From the NCBI GenBank assembly GCA_017404265.1, contig JAFRCS010000016.1, positions 124,001 to 188,000 on the forward strand: a stretch of DNA of 64,000 nucleotides, written 5' to 3'. The notes under the pieces are model-generated. The model ran no database searches, was not told the origin of the DNA, and saw nothing but the letters and a program-made list of their open reading frames with translations. The position numbers and the translations under genes were made by a program. Of this stretch, positions 34,275 through 41,848 are shown in pieces (within the stretch, counting starts at the first letter, position 1; each line of letters begins with the position of its first letter). Source of the DNA: Mogibacterium sp. (GTDB lineage Bacteria > Bacillota > Clostridia > Peptostreptococcales > Anaerovoracaceae).

Positions 34275-34475
34275 ATGGTAGATGCAAGAGGACTGTCCTG
34301 CCCTATGCCTGTGATCATGACTCAGAAGGCAATGAAGAGCAAAGAGGACTACTATGAAGTAATGGTAGACGCAAAGGCTCCTCTCGAAAACGTGACACGT
34401 TATGCCCAGAGCCAGGGTTACAAAGTTGAGGTAGAGGACAAAGGCGGAGAGTATCTGCTGAAGATCTCCAGATAG
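34275..34475 (+). CDS. TusA/YedF-like sulfur/selenium carrier protein
   Basis: A 66-residue SirA/TusA-fold protein with the defining CPxP motif (DARGLSCPMPVIMTQKA, Cys at about residue 9) that carries a persulfide or perselenide. GGAGG precedes the ATG. It forms an operon with the YedE-like transporter, whose cytosolic partner it would be. It is shorter than full YedF (about 200 residues), so it represents only the TusA half. Confidence 0.88.
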   Translation: MVDARGLSCPMPVIMTQKAMKSKEDYYEVMVDAKAPLENVTRYAQSQGYKVEVEDKGGEYLLKISR

Positions 34476-34490
34476 TGCTAGCACAGCTGA

Positions 34491-34517
34491 AAAGCGGGGG
34501 AGCAATTCCCCCGCTTT
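34491..34517 (+). terminator. Terminator after the yedE-tusA pair
   Basis: An 11-base-pair stem (AAAGCGGGGGA/TCCCCCGCTTT) with a four-base loop. The T-run is short and immediately followed by the extended -10 of the next gene. Confidence 0.8.
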
Positions 34518-34518
34518 G

Positions 34519-34527
34519 TGTTATAAT
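34519..34527 (+). promoter_or_regulatory. Extended -10 promoter for a possibly leaderless gene
   Basis: TGTTATAAT is a perfect extended -10 (TGnTATAAT). The ATG of the DUF3343 gene begins seven bases after it, which is where transcription should start. No -35 and no ribosome binding site are visible. Confidence 0.55.
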
Positions 34528-34533
34528 GTCGAC

Positions 34534-34782
34534 ATGAATACTTATATCGCTACATTTTTTATGCATTTCGGATCGATCAGGTTTGAGCGCCTCTGCAAGT
34601 CCAAGGGGCTCGAGGCGCGGACCATGCCTGTCCCGAGAAGTCTCAGCAGCAGCTGCGGCACCTGTGTCAAGTACAGGGCGGCAGAGCCGCTCTTTGACCC
34701 TGCCCATGATGAGATGGAGCAGATGGTGATCTGCAACGACGACGGGAGTTATACGCAGATCTACAAAGCAAAAAACCTGTAA
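34534..34782 (+). CDS. DUF3343 (selenium-associated) small protein
   Basis: An 82-residue DUF3343 protein: TYIATFFMHFGSIRFERLCK, then PVPRSLSSSCGTCVKY with a CxxC. Proteins of this family co-occur with selenium and sulfur-transfer genes, often as putative Se-carrier partners of YedE/YedF. The function is not established. The ATG at 34534 has no ribosome binding site and lies at the expected transcription start of an extended -10, so it may be translated from a leaderless mRNA. A strong bidirectional terminator follows. Confidence 0.85.
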   Translation: MNTYIATFFMHFGSIRFERLCKSKGLEARTMPVPRSLSSSCGTCVKYRAAEPLFDPAHDEMEQMVICNDDGSYTQIYKAKNL

Positions 34783-34785
34783 ATC

Positions 34786-34812
34786 AAAACAGGGGCATCG
34801 CCCCTGTTTTTT
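34786..34812. terminator. Bidirectional terminator
   Basis: AAAACAGGGGC/GCCCCTGTTTT with a three-base loop and T-runs on both strands, between the convergent DUF3343 and M16C protease genes. Confidence 0.95.
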
Positions 34813-34822
34813 ATTGCCTTAT

Positions 34823-37723
34823 TTATAGTGATACTATTTCCAGATCTTCACAGGCTTCGAGTGCCGATCTCGGACCGGCCACACAAACTGTACCTTTCTC
34901 AGCCAGGTCTTTCAGTACCGCGCTCATGCCGGCAAAGTCGGATGATTTGGTCTCAAGCATCTCACGGCGGATCCTTATCCTGTCCTCATCGGTGAATCCC
35001 GAGAAGAAGAAGTCATCGGCCATCCTGCCCTTTGAGGAAGGAGACATAAGAGGCTCAGCGTTTGCTATCGTGGATATGATGAACCCGTCGAGTCCTGCGT
35101 CTTCCGATGACGCGAATCCGTCGAGGAACTCCTGAAGCGACTTGAAGATACCGAGTGAACGCGCGGGGGTAGGATCTCTGAACGAGAGAGCGTGGACACT
35201 GCCCGTGCGGCCCGCATTCATGGATGTCCCGTAAGCACCGCCCTGTACTCTGACTGTGTTCCAGAGGTACGACAGGGAGATGATGTTGGAAGCGACCTGC
35301 ATGCTGCCGTTCATCCTGTGCCCGTCTTCGTTCATGTCATACGCGGTGACAGCAAATGAGACAGCGGCAGGGAGGTCGATGCCCATCCTGCGCGGAAGCG
35401 TAGATTCATAATGAGCCTTTTCAGGCATCTTCTCACCCTCAGGCAGCATCTCTGCAAAACGCGAGACATCGGCGTATTCCGTGGCCGTTACGCTTATGAT
35501 CGCATTCTGCCTGTTGATACTCTTTTTGATCACATCCTTCGCGAAAGAGGTGAAGGCTTCAAGGTCTTCATCCGACGCTCCGCTCATGCCATGCATGTAC
35601 TGCATGAAACTGCAGCCGTTAACTGCCTCGGCGGCAGCGTCTCTTGCCGACCAGTGCGATCTGGCCTCGGCCATGGCAAGCTTATGACCCTGTCCGACAG
35701 CGGATCTCTTGGAATCTTCATCTATCTGAGTGATGAGCTCGCGCATCATGGTTTTGTCATCAAACTTTGTGCGGGTCAATATCTCGATCATGAGGTCTTC
35801 CGCATACGGAAGCTTGTCCTCAAGCACGGAAGCCCGGACTCTTATGCAAGGAGTGCACGATTCCCTGTCGTCATCCTTCGCGAGTATATCGAGTCCGAAT
35901 GACATCGCTCCGACATACATGCGTATCTCATTCTGAAGAGCGAGCACGCTGAAGTTTTCAGTCGGCAGATCCTTATAGAATTCCGTGATCAGCGCAGCAG
36001 CCGGCAGATCTTTCTGCGGAAGCTGCGTGATAGGGAAGTACGCGTTTATATACACTATGCCGTTTGAGGCGACAGGGTGGAAAACGACCTTTGTGCCGCA
36101 TGCGTCTTTTATTTCAGTCGTGATCAGTTTTGGCAGCGGATCGATGTCCGCGAGATCAAGCTGAGGTATGGTCGCGAGAGCTTCCTCGCTGTCTTCACTC
36201 TGCTGCCATTTGAGCAGTTTGCTGTTTAGACTTTCCAGATCTTCTTTTTCCGCGTCACTCATCGCGTCGACGGCCGCCTTGACTCTTGCTGCTTCTTCTG
36301 CAGCTTCTTTAGCGCCGTATTCACTGCTTGGGACAAGTATGAGTCTGGACAGACCGGATGTGCTGCCAAGGACTTCCATGGCAAGAGTTTCCATACTGTC
36401 GTTATCGATCATGGCGCGCACGTTTGCGATCGCTTCATCCGTAGTCAGGTACATCGCCGGGTCGCCGTCGTAGAGCCATGAGGAGAACAAAGCCATCGCT
36501 CTGTAGAGCGCCTGAGGCTCCGGGTACTGTCTGAACCTGAAGTCCGTCTGGTTTACGGACGCCTCCAGGTCTCTCTTAGGGAAACCCTCGCCGGTAATTT
36601 TCTTTATGGTCTCCTCAACTATGGCGAGCAGCCTGTCCGCTATGCCGTCAAGCAAGGCCGTATCCGCCTTGCTTCCGTCCTCCGCAGTGATGCCGCGGAA
36701 TATCATTACCAGATACGGCTGCGCTATACCGTCGGAAATATAGATCTCCATGTCCTCAGCGAGGCCGGATGAAAGGACCGCGCGCTTAAGAGGCGACTCG
36801 TTGGAATCTGCAATCTGTTCGAGTATCACGCTGAGAGCCAGCATCTTGTCTCTGTCTTCCCAGCTGCCTATTATCTTGCCGAAGCATATCATAGGCTTGT
36901 CATCCTCGCTGCTCACGGCATAGTCTATGGTGCGCTCGGACCTGACAGGGATCTGCGGGACAAACTCCGGCAGATCTTCGCGCCTGCCGTAGCCCGCGAG
37001 ATAAGATTCGATCATCTCAAGCGTCTTATCGATAGGCACGTCACCGTCCAGATAGAAGTAAGAATTGGACGGGTGATAAAACCTCTTATATCTCTCTATG
37101 AATGACTCATAGCTCAGCTCCGGGATCTCATCCGGATCTCCGCCGGAATTGTATCCATAGCAGTATTCAGGGAAGAGCAGTTTGCTTATGTGGCGATCCG
37201 CGATCGAATCCACTTCAGACATGGAACCCTTCATCTCGTTGAAGACTACGCCTTTGAATACAGGCTCGCCCTCGGTCGTATCGATATGCCAGCCCTCCTG
37301 ATAGAATATGTTCGGATCATGCAGGATGTTTGGTCTGAACACAGCATCGAGATAGACCCCCATCAGATTGAGGTAGTCCTGCTCTATGCGGCTGGATACC
37401 GGATAAAGTGTTTTGTCAGGAAAAGTCATGGCGTTCAGGAATGTGTTCATCGAGGTCTTCAGGAGCTCGACGAAAGGCTCCTTGACCGGATAGTTCTCGG
37501 AGCCGCAAAGGACGGAGTGCTCAAGTATATGGAACACGCCGGTGCTGTCCTCCGGGATGGTCCTGAAGCCAACGGAGAAGAGCTTGTTTTCATCGCCGTT
37601 GTCGGTCCACGCGAGCTTCGCGCCGGTCACGTCGTGCTCCATCTCGACCAGCCTGCCGCCGATATCTTTTATTTCACGTATATTGGTCACGGTAAAGCCG
37701 TGAAGATTGTCGTTGATGTTCAT
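34823..37723 (-). CDS. M16C family zinc metalloprotease (PreP-like)
   Basis: A 966-residue insulinase-type protease. The inverted zinc motif is H65-x2-E68-H69 (GVFHILEHSVLCGS), with the third ligand in the following helix. Two M16 repeats and an M16C linker domain fill the rest, as in presequence protease PreP and the Clostridia homologues. The start is the ATG at 37723 with AGAAAGG upstream; the longer frame is unsupported. There is no signal peptide, so it degrades oligopeptides in the cytosol. Its length matches the family (about 970). Confidence 0.93.
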   Translation of the reverse strand: MNINDNLHGFTVTNIREIKDIGGRLVEMEHDVTGAKLAWTDNGDENKLFSVGFRTIPEDSTGVFHILEHSVLCGSENYPVKEPFVELLKTSMNTFLNAMTFPDKTLYPVSSRIEQDYLNLMGVYLDAVFRPNILHDPNIFYQEGWHIDTTEGEPVFKGVVFNEMKGSMSEVDSIADRHISKLLFPEYCYGYNSGGDPDEIPELSYESFIERYKRFYHPSNSYFYLDGDVPIDKTLEMIESYLAGYGRREDLPEFVPQIPVRSERTIDYAVSSEDDKPMICFGKIIGSWEDRDKMLALSVILEQIADSNESPLKRAVLSSGLAEDMEIYISDGIAQPYLVMIFRGITAEDGSKADTALLDGIADRLLAIVEETIKKITGEGFPKRDLEASVNQTDFRFRQYPEPQALYRAMALFSSWLYDGDPAMYLTTDEAIANVRAMIDNDSMETLAMEVLGSTSGLSRLILVPSSEYGAKEAAEEAARVKAAVDAMSDAEKEDLESLNSKLLKWQQSEDSEEALATIPQLDLADIDPLPKLITTEIKDACGTKVVFHPVASNGIVYINAYFPITQLPQKDLPAAALITEFYKDLPTENFSVLALQNEIRMYVGAMSFGLDILAKDDDRESCTPCIRVRASVLEDKLPYAEDLMIEILTRTKFDDKTMMRELITQIDEDSKRSAVGQGHKLAMAEARSHWSARDAAAEAVNGCSFMQYMHGMSGASDEDLEAFTSFAKDVIKKSINRQNAIISVTATEYADVSRFAEMLPEGEKMPEKAHYESTLPRRMGIDLPAAVSFAVTAYDMNEDGHRMNGSMQVASNIISLSYLWNTVRVQGGAYGTSMNAGRTGSVHALSFRDPTPARSLGIFKSLQEFLDGFASSEDAGLDGFIISTIANAEPLMSPSSKGRMADDFFFSGFTDEDRIRIRREMLETKSSDFAGMSAVLKDLAEKGTVCVAGPRSALEACEDLEIVSL

Positions 37724-37873
37724 GTGATAGCCTTTCTGTGTGCAAAGGTTGACCACACAATAATATAACAATGCTGCAAACAATGAAAGACTGAAAGGGC
37801 GCGCATATGGTATACTTTACGGGTAAAAGAATTTGGGATGATGCCTTAATTTGAAAGACAAGGAGATGTTCAA

Positions 37874-39559
37874 ATGGTAGATAACGGAATGATCTATTTT
37901 GCCAGGAAAGGCAACGGAGAAACGCTGAGCGACAAGATATGCATGCGTCCTGACAAGGCCAACAGACACGGCTTCATCTGCGGCGCCACGGGTACAGGAA
38001 AATCCGTGACTTTGAAGGTGCTGGCTGAGAGTTTTTCGCAGATAGGAGTACCTGTATTCATGTCCGACGTCAAGGGCGACATGGCGGGCATAGCAGTGCC
38101 GGGGGATGATAACGAAGGCATGCAGAAGAGACTCGACCGCTTCGAGATCCGCGACAGCTTCCGGTTCCGCGGATTCCCGGTCTCTATATTCGATATTTAT
38201 TCGGAAAAGGGAACGCCACTCCGTACGACAGTATCGGAGATGGGACCGTTGCTCTTCAGCCAGGTGCTTGATTTAAATGATACACAGACAGAACTGATGC
38301 AGGTCATCTTCAAGATCGCGGACGACCTCGGACTGGTCCTGACCGACACAAAGGATATGAAGGCTACGCTGCAGTACTGCGCAGACCATTCTGATGATTT
38401 CAAGATGGATTACGGCCTGATCCCTCAGCAGTCGACTTCAGCCATCATCAGAGCCATCGTAGCGCTTGAGTCGGAGGGCGCGGATACGTTCTTCGGCGAG
38501 CCGGCGATAGATATCAGGGACTTCTTCCTGACTGCTCCTGACGGACGCGGCATCATCAATATACTCGACGCTGAGACTCTGATCAACAAGCCGAGGCTGT
38601 ATTCGGCATTCATGCTCTACCTTCTGTCAGAACTCTTCGAGGTTCTGCCAGAGGTGGGCGATCCTGAGAAGCCAAAGATGGTGTTCTTCTTTGATGAAGC
38701 GCATCTGCTTTTCAAGAACGCGTCAAAAAGCCTGCTTGAGAAGATAGAACAGGTAGTGAAACTCATCAGATCAAAGGGCGTCTCGATATTCTTCGTGACC
38801 CAGAGTCCGGGAGACATTCCGGGCGCTGTGATGTCCCAGCTCGGCAACAAGATAGAGCACGGACTGCACGCTTACACGCCGGCTGAGCAGAAGGCCCTGC
38901 AGGCTGCGTCTGACGCTTTCAGGGAAAATCCGGCATTCAATACAAAAGAACTGATGCAGAATCTGGGCACGGGCGAAGCCGTGGTATCGACGCTTGATGA
39001 GAACGGCGCGCCGTCAATGGCGGAGTACGCGTTTGTTCTTCCGCCTGAAAGCCGCATGGGAGCTCTTACAGATGAGGAGAGAAGGAACGCTGTAGATTAT
39101 TCGCCGCTAAACAATAAATATCTCAACATGGTGGACAACGTTTCAGCCTATGAAGTCATCACGGGCCGGGTACCGGGAACTGCCGCCGCGGCCGAGTCCA
39201 CCGTTACCGCGCCGGACGGCCAGGTATACGGCAACACTTCCGGTATCCCTGAACCGGAACCGGCAGTACAGCCGGAGATCAGCTATGATGTGGAAACACA
39301 GCCGGCAGTACAGCCTAAGGTGAAACCTGCGGCCAAAGCTGAGGATGATGGAAAATCGACCATAGGAGAGATCGCAGACAACTATCTGGGCAAGTCCGGT
39401 ACAAAGCAGGTCATAAGATCGACCGGCAGCACCATAGGCAGAGAGATAGGAAAGACCATAGGCGAGGCAGTGCTTGGCAAGAAGGGCAGAACCATAGGCG
39501 GCAATATAGGATCGGCCATCGGCCGCAACCTGCTGGGTACGCTTACCGGCAAGAAGTAA
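37874..39559 (+). CDS. HerA-like ATPase (DUF853) with Gly-zipper C-terminus
   Basis: A 561-residue helicase HerA-like (DUF853) ATPase. Walker A is GATGTGKS near residue 38; MVFFFDEAHLLFKNA carries Walker B; VSIFFVTQSPGDIP is a sensor-like strand. After residue 430 comes a Pro/Glu/Ala/Val-rich linker. The last 75 residues repeat TIGxxIGxxI (for example TIGREIGKTIGEAVLGKKGRTIGGNIG), a glycine-zipper-like amphipathic tail that may bind membrane or oligomerise. AAGGAGATG precedes the ATG. DUF853 proteins are widespread but their DNA or protein target is not known. No NurA partner is nearby. Confidence 0.88.
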   Translation: MVDNGMIYFARKGNGETLSDKICMRPDKANRHGFICGATGTGKSVTLKVLAESFSQIGVPVFMSDVKGDMAGIAVPGDDNEGMQKRLDRFEIRDSFRFRGFPVSIFDIYSEKGTPLRTTVSEMGPLLFSQVLDLNDTQTELMQVIFKIADDLGLVLTDTKDMKATLQYCADHSDDFKMDYGLIPQQSTSAIIRAIVALESEGADTFFGEPAIDIRDFFLTAPDGRGIINILDAETLINKPRLYSAFMLYLLSELFEVLPEVGDPEKPKMVFFFDEAHLLFKNASKSLLEKIEQVVKLIRSKGVSIFFVTQSPGDIPGAVMSQLGNKIEHGLHAYTPAEQKALQAASDAFRENPAFNTKELMQNLGTGEAVVSTLDENGAPSMAEYAFVLPPESRMGALTDEERRNAVDYSPLNNKYLNMVDNVSAYEVITGRVPGTAAAAESTVTAPDGQVYGNTSGIPEPEPAVQPEISYDVETQPAVQPKVKPAAKAEDDGKSTIGEIADNYLGKSGTKQVIRSTGSTIGREIGKTIGEAVLGKKGRTIGGNIGSAIGRNLLGTLTGKK

Positions 39560-39611
39560 AGTTGCGTACGGAACGGACTGTTACCGAAAGCAGAAAAAGA
39601 AAGGGTATGAT

Positions 39612-40100
39612 ATGGCACTTACAAAAGAAGAAGTGGTAAAGATCCTTGATGACAGCAAGATCAAATATGAGATAGTGGAGCACAAGCCTGTCTACACAAT
39701 AGACGAGATGCTCGAGTGCGGACTGCCGCATCCGGAGCAGATAGCCAAAAACCTCTTCGTGCGTGATGACAAAAAGCGCAAGTACTATCTCATCACATGC
39801 CTTGAAGACAAGAAGGTGAACCTTAAGGAGTTCCGCAAGGAGCACGAAACGCGACCGTTGACGTTTGCCTCTGAAGAAGATCTCCTGGACAAGATGGGTC
39901 TCACACGAGGAGCGGTCACTCCTCTTGGCATACTCGCAAACGAGGACAGGGACGTCATTGTCTATATCGACAAGGACTTCGAGAACAAGCTGATGGGCAT
40001 ACATCCTTGTGACAACACCGCAACGGTGTACATAAACACGCGCGATGTCGTAAAGCTGATAAAAAGGCACGGGAACGAGCTTCATTTCGTGAAAATGTAA
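39612..40100 (+). CDS. YbaK/ProX-type aminoacyl-tRNA editing protein
   Basis: A 162-residue YbaK/EbsC fold. Free-standing relatives (ProX, PrdX) hydrolyse Ala-tRNA(Pro) or Cys-tRNA(Pro) as trans-editing deacylases. Typical blocks are KYEIVEHKPVYTIDE, AKNLFVRDDKKRKYYLI and the substrate pocket LGLTRGAVTPLGILAN (near residues 96-111). The final GMGNNTAT-type block appears as HPCDNTATVYI, with Asp in place of the usual Asn. Assignment to Ala-tRNA(Pro) is the best guess. Confidence 0.87.
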   Translation: MALTKEEVVKILDDSKIKYEIVEHKPVYTIDEMLECGLPHPEQIAKNLFVRDDKKRKYYLITCLEDKKVNLKEFRKEHETRPLTFASEEDLLDKMGLTRGAVTPLGILANEDRDVIVYIDKDFENKLMGIHPCDNTATVYINTRDVVKLIKRHGNELHFVKM

Positions 40101-40134
40101 GTTTGTATACAATTATACAAATCGTTCAGAATTG

Positions 40135-40164
40135 TGGACAACCCTTCGGAGCTTTTGGTAAAAT
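40135..40164 (+). promoter_or_regulatory. Likely promoter before the alanine symporter
   Basis: TGGACA (40135-40140) and TAAAAT (40159-40164) with an 18-base spacer. The predicted start lies about 15 bases before a terminator-like hairpin. Confidence 0.5.
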
Positions 40165-40184
40165 ACACCCAACCAATCAAGCCG

Positions 40185-40213
40185 GGCTGCCGGTAAAACG
40201 GCAGCCTGCTTTT
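40185..40213 (+). terminator. Terminator-like hairpin in the symporter leader
   Basis: GGCTGCCG/CGGCAGCC with a GTAAAA loop, then TGCTTTTA. It may end the tRNA-editing gene or act as an attenuator before the symporter. No glycine riboswitch consensus is present. Confidence 0.7.
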
Positions 40214-40262
40214 ATTCAACCATTGTCAAAGGTAAAAAGGGAATAATCAAAAGGAGATTCAT

Positions 40263-41687
40263 ATGAGTGGTTTTGTTAGTTTCATGAACAACATCCTGTA
40301 TCAGCCTTACATTGTCCCGCTGTTCCTGATCGCGGTAGGCATCTACTTCACGATCAGAACAAAGGGCGTACAGATCCGCATGTTCGGAGAGATGTTCAGA
40401 GTTGTAACCGAGAAGCCGTCTGATGACAAGAGTATCTCGTCATTCGGAGCTCTGATGGTTTCGACAGCATCCCGTGTAGGTACAGGAAACATCATCGGCG
40501 TTTGTACGGCGATCGTCCTTGGAGGCCCGGGAGCCATTTTCTGGATGTGGATCACGGCCATCTTCGGAGGCGCCAACGCATTCATCGAGTCCACGCTGGC
40601 TCAGATCTATAAGAAGAAAGCTGACGACGGCACATACTACGGCGGGCCATCGTACTACATGCAGAACGCTCTCGGCCAGAGGTGGCTCGGCGTACTGTTC
40701 TCGGTCCTCATTATTTTCACATATGCTGTAGGATACAACATGCTTGCGGCATTCAACCTTCAGTCGACATTCGCAGCGTTCAGTTTCTATGACGTAAATA
40801 CGTCACCTAAGGTGATCGGACTCATCCTTGCGGTTCTGTTCGCGATCATCATCCTGGGCGGCGCCAAGAAACTGACAAAGGTAACGGGATTCCTCGTACC
40901 TATAATGGGAATCATCTACGTTCTGATGTCGCTGGTCGTTCTCGTAATGAACGCGAAGAACATCGGCACCATGTTCGGAATGATCTTCAGCAGCGCATTT
41001 GATTTCGAGGCTATTTTCGGAGGATTCGTGGGATCCTGCATCATGTGGGGACTCAAGAGAGGACTCTACTCCAATGAGGCAGGTATGGGTTCTGCTCCGA
41101 ACGCCGCCGCGAAGGCTGACGTTGCTCACCCTGTTAAGCAGGGACTCGTTCAGACACTGTCCGTATTCATCGATACACTGCTGATCTGCTCTGCCACAGC
41201 GTTCATGTGCCTGTCCACAGTCGGCGTCAACCCAATAGATTTCCAGACTGAAAGCGGCGCTGACGCTGCCGGATATGTACAGACATGCCTGCACACAACA
41301 CTTGGCAGCTTCGGACCTATCTTCATCGCGATATCGATGTCACTGTTTGCGTTTACAACACTTATTGGTAACTACTCATACTGCGAAGGATGCTTTGCAT
41401 TCATCCTCAAGAGAGATATGACCAAGACAGAGGTCACTATCTTCAGAGTGATCGCGATAGTCCTCGTATTCGTAGGCGCAACGCTCAGCGCAGGCCTCGT
41501 ATGGGATACAGCCGACATGTTCCAGGGACTCATGGTAGTCTGCAACATCCCTACGATAGCTATCCTCGGCGGTGTTGCCGTCAAGGCTCTCGACGACTAT
41601 ACAAAGCAGAAGAAACAGGGACTTGCCCCGCACTTCAAGGCTGCTGATATCGGTCTGTCGGAAGACAAGGTGGACTGCTGGAAGTAA
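40263..41687 (+). CDS. Sodium:alanine symporter (AGCS family)
   Basis: A 474-residue transporter with about ten to eleven membrane segments. AGCS motifs include IRTKGVQIRMFGEMFRV, the GTGNIIGVCTAIVLGGPGAIFW block that binds the amino acid and sodium, and GGLKRGLYSNEAGMGSAPNAA-like MWGLKRGLYSNEAGMGSAPN. It imports alanine or glycine with sodium. AAAAGGAG fixes the start. A symmetric terminator follows. Confidence 0.93.
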   Translation: MSGFVSFMNNILYQPYIVPLFLIAVGIYFTIRTKGVQIRMFGEMFRVVTEKPSDDKSISSFGALMVSTASRVGTGNIIGVCTAIVLGGPGAIFWMWITAIFGGANAFIESTLAQIYKKKADDGTYYGGPSYYMQNALGQRWLGVLFSVLIIFTYAVGYNMLAAFNLQSTFAAFSFYDVNTSPKVIGLILAVLFAIIILGGAKKLTKVTGFLVPIMGIIYVLMSLVVLVMNAKNIGTMFGMIFSSAFDFEAIFGGFVGSCIMWGLKRGLYSNEAGMGSAPNAAAKADVAHPVKQGLVQTLSVFIDTLLICSATAFMCLSTVGVNPIDFQTESGADAAGYVQTCLHTTLGSFGPIFIAISMSLFAFTTLIGNYSYCEGCFAFILKRDMTKTEVTIFRVIAIVLVFVGATLSAGLVWDTADMFQGLMVVCNIPTIAILGGVAVKALDDYTKQKKQGLAPHFKAADIGLSEDKVDCWK

Positions 41688-41714
41688 AGCGGATAATCAA
41701 TTCATGAACAACTT

Positions 41715-41745
41715 AAAGAGGCTGCCCATATGGGCGGCCTCTTTT
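41715..41745 (+). terminator. Terminator after the symporter
   Basis: AAAGAGGC and GCCTCTTT enclose an inner GCCC/GGGC stem; one single-base bulge lies on each side. A T-run follows. Confidence 0.9.
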
Positions 41746-41848
41746 ACATTGTCAACATATATAGGATCTGTGTTTTGTGGTAATATTATTATGTATTACT
41801 ATGACCGCTTAAGGTCGTGAAAAGGCAAACGGACGGGAGGGATATGAA

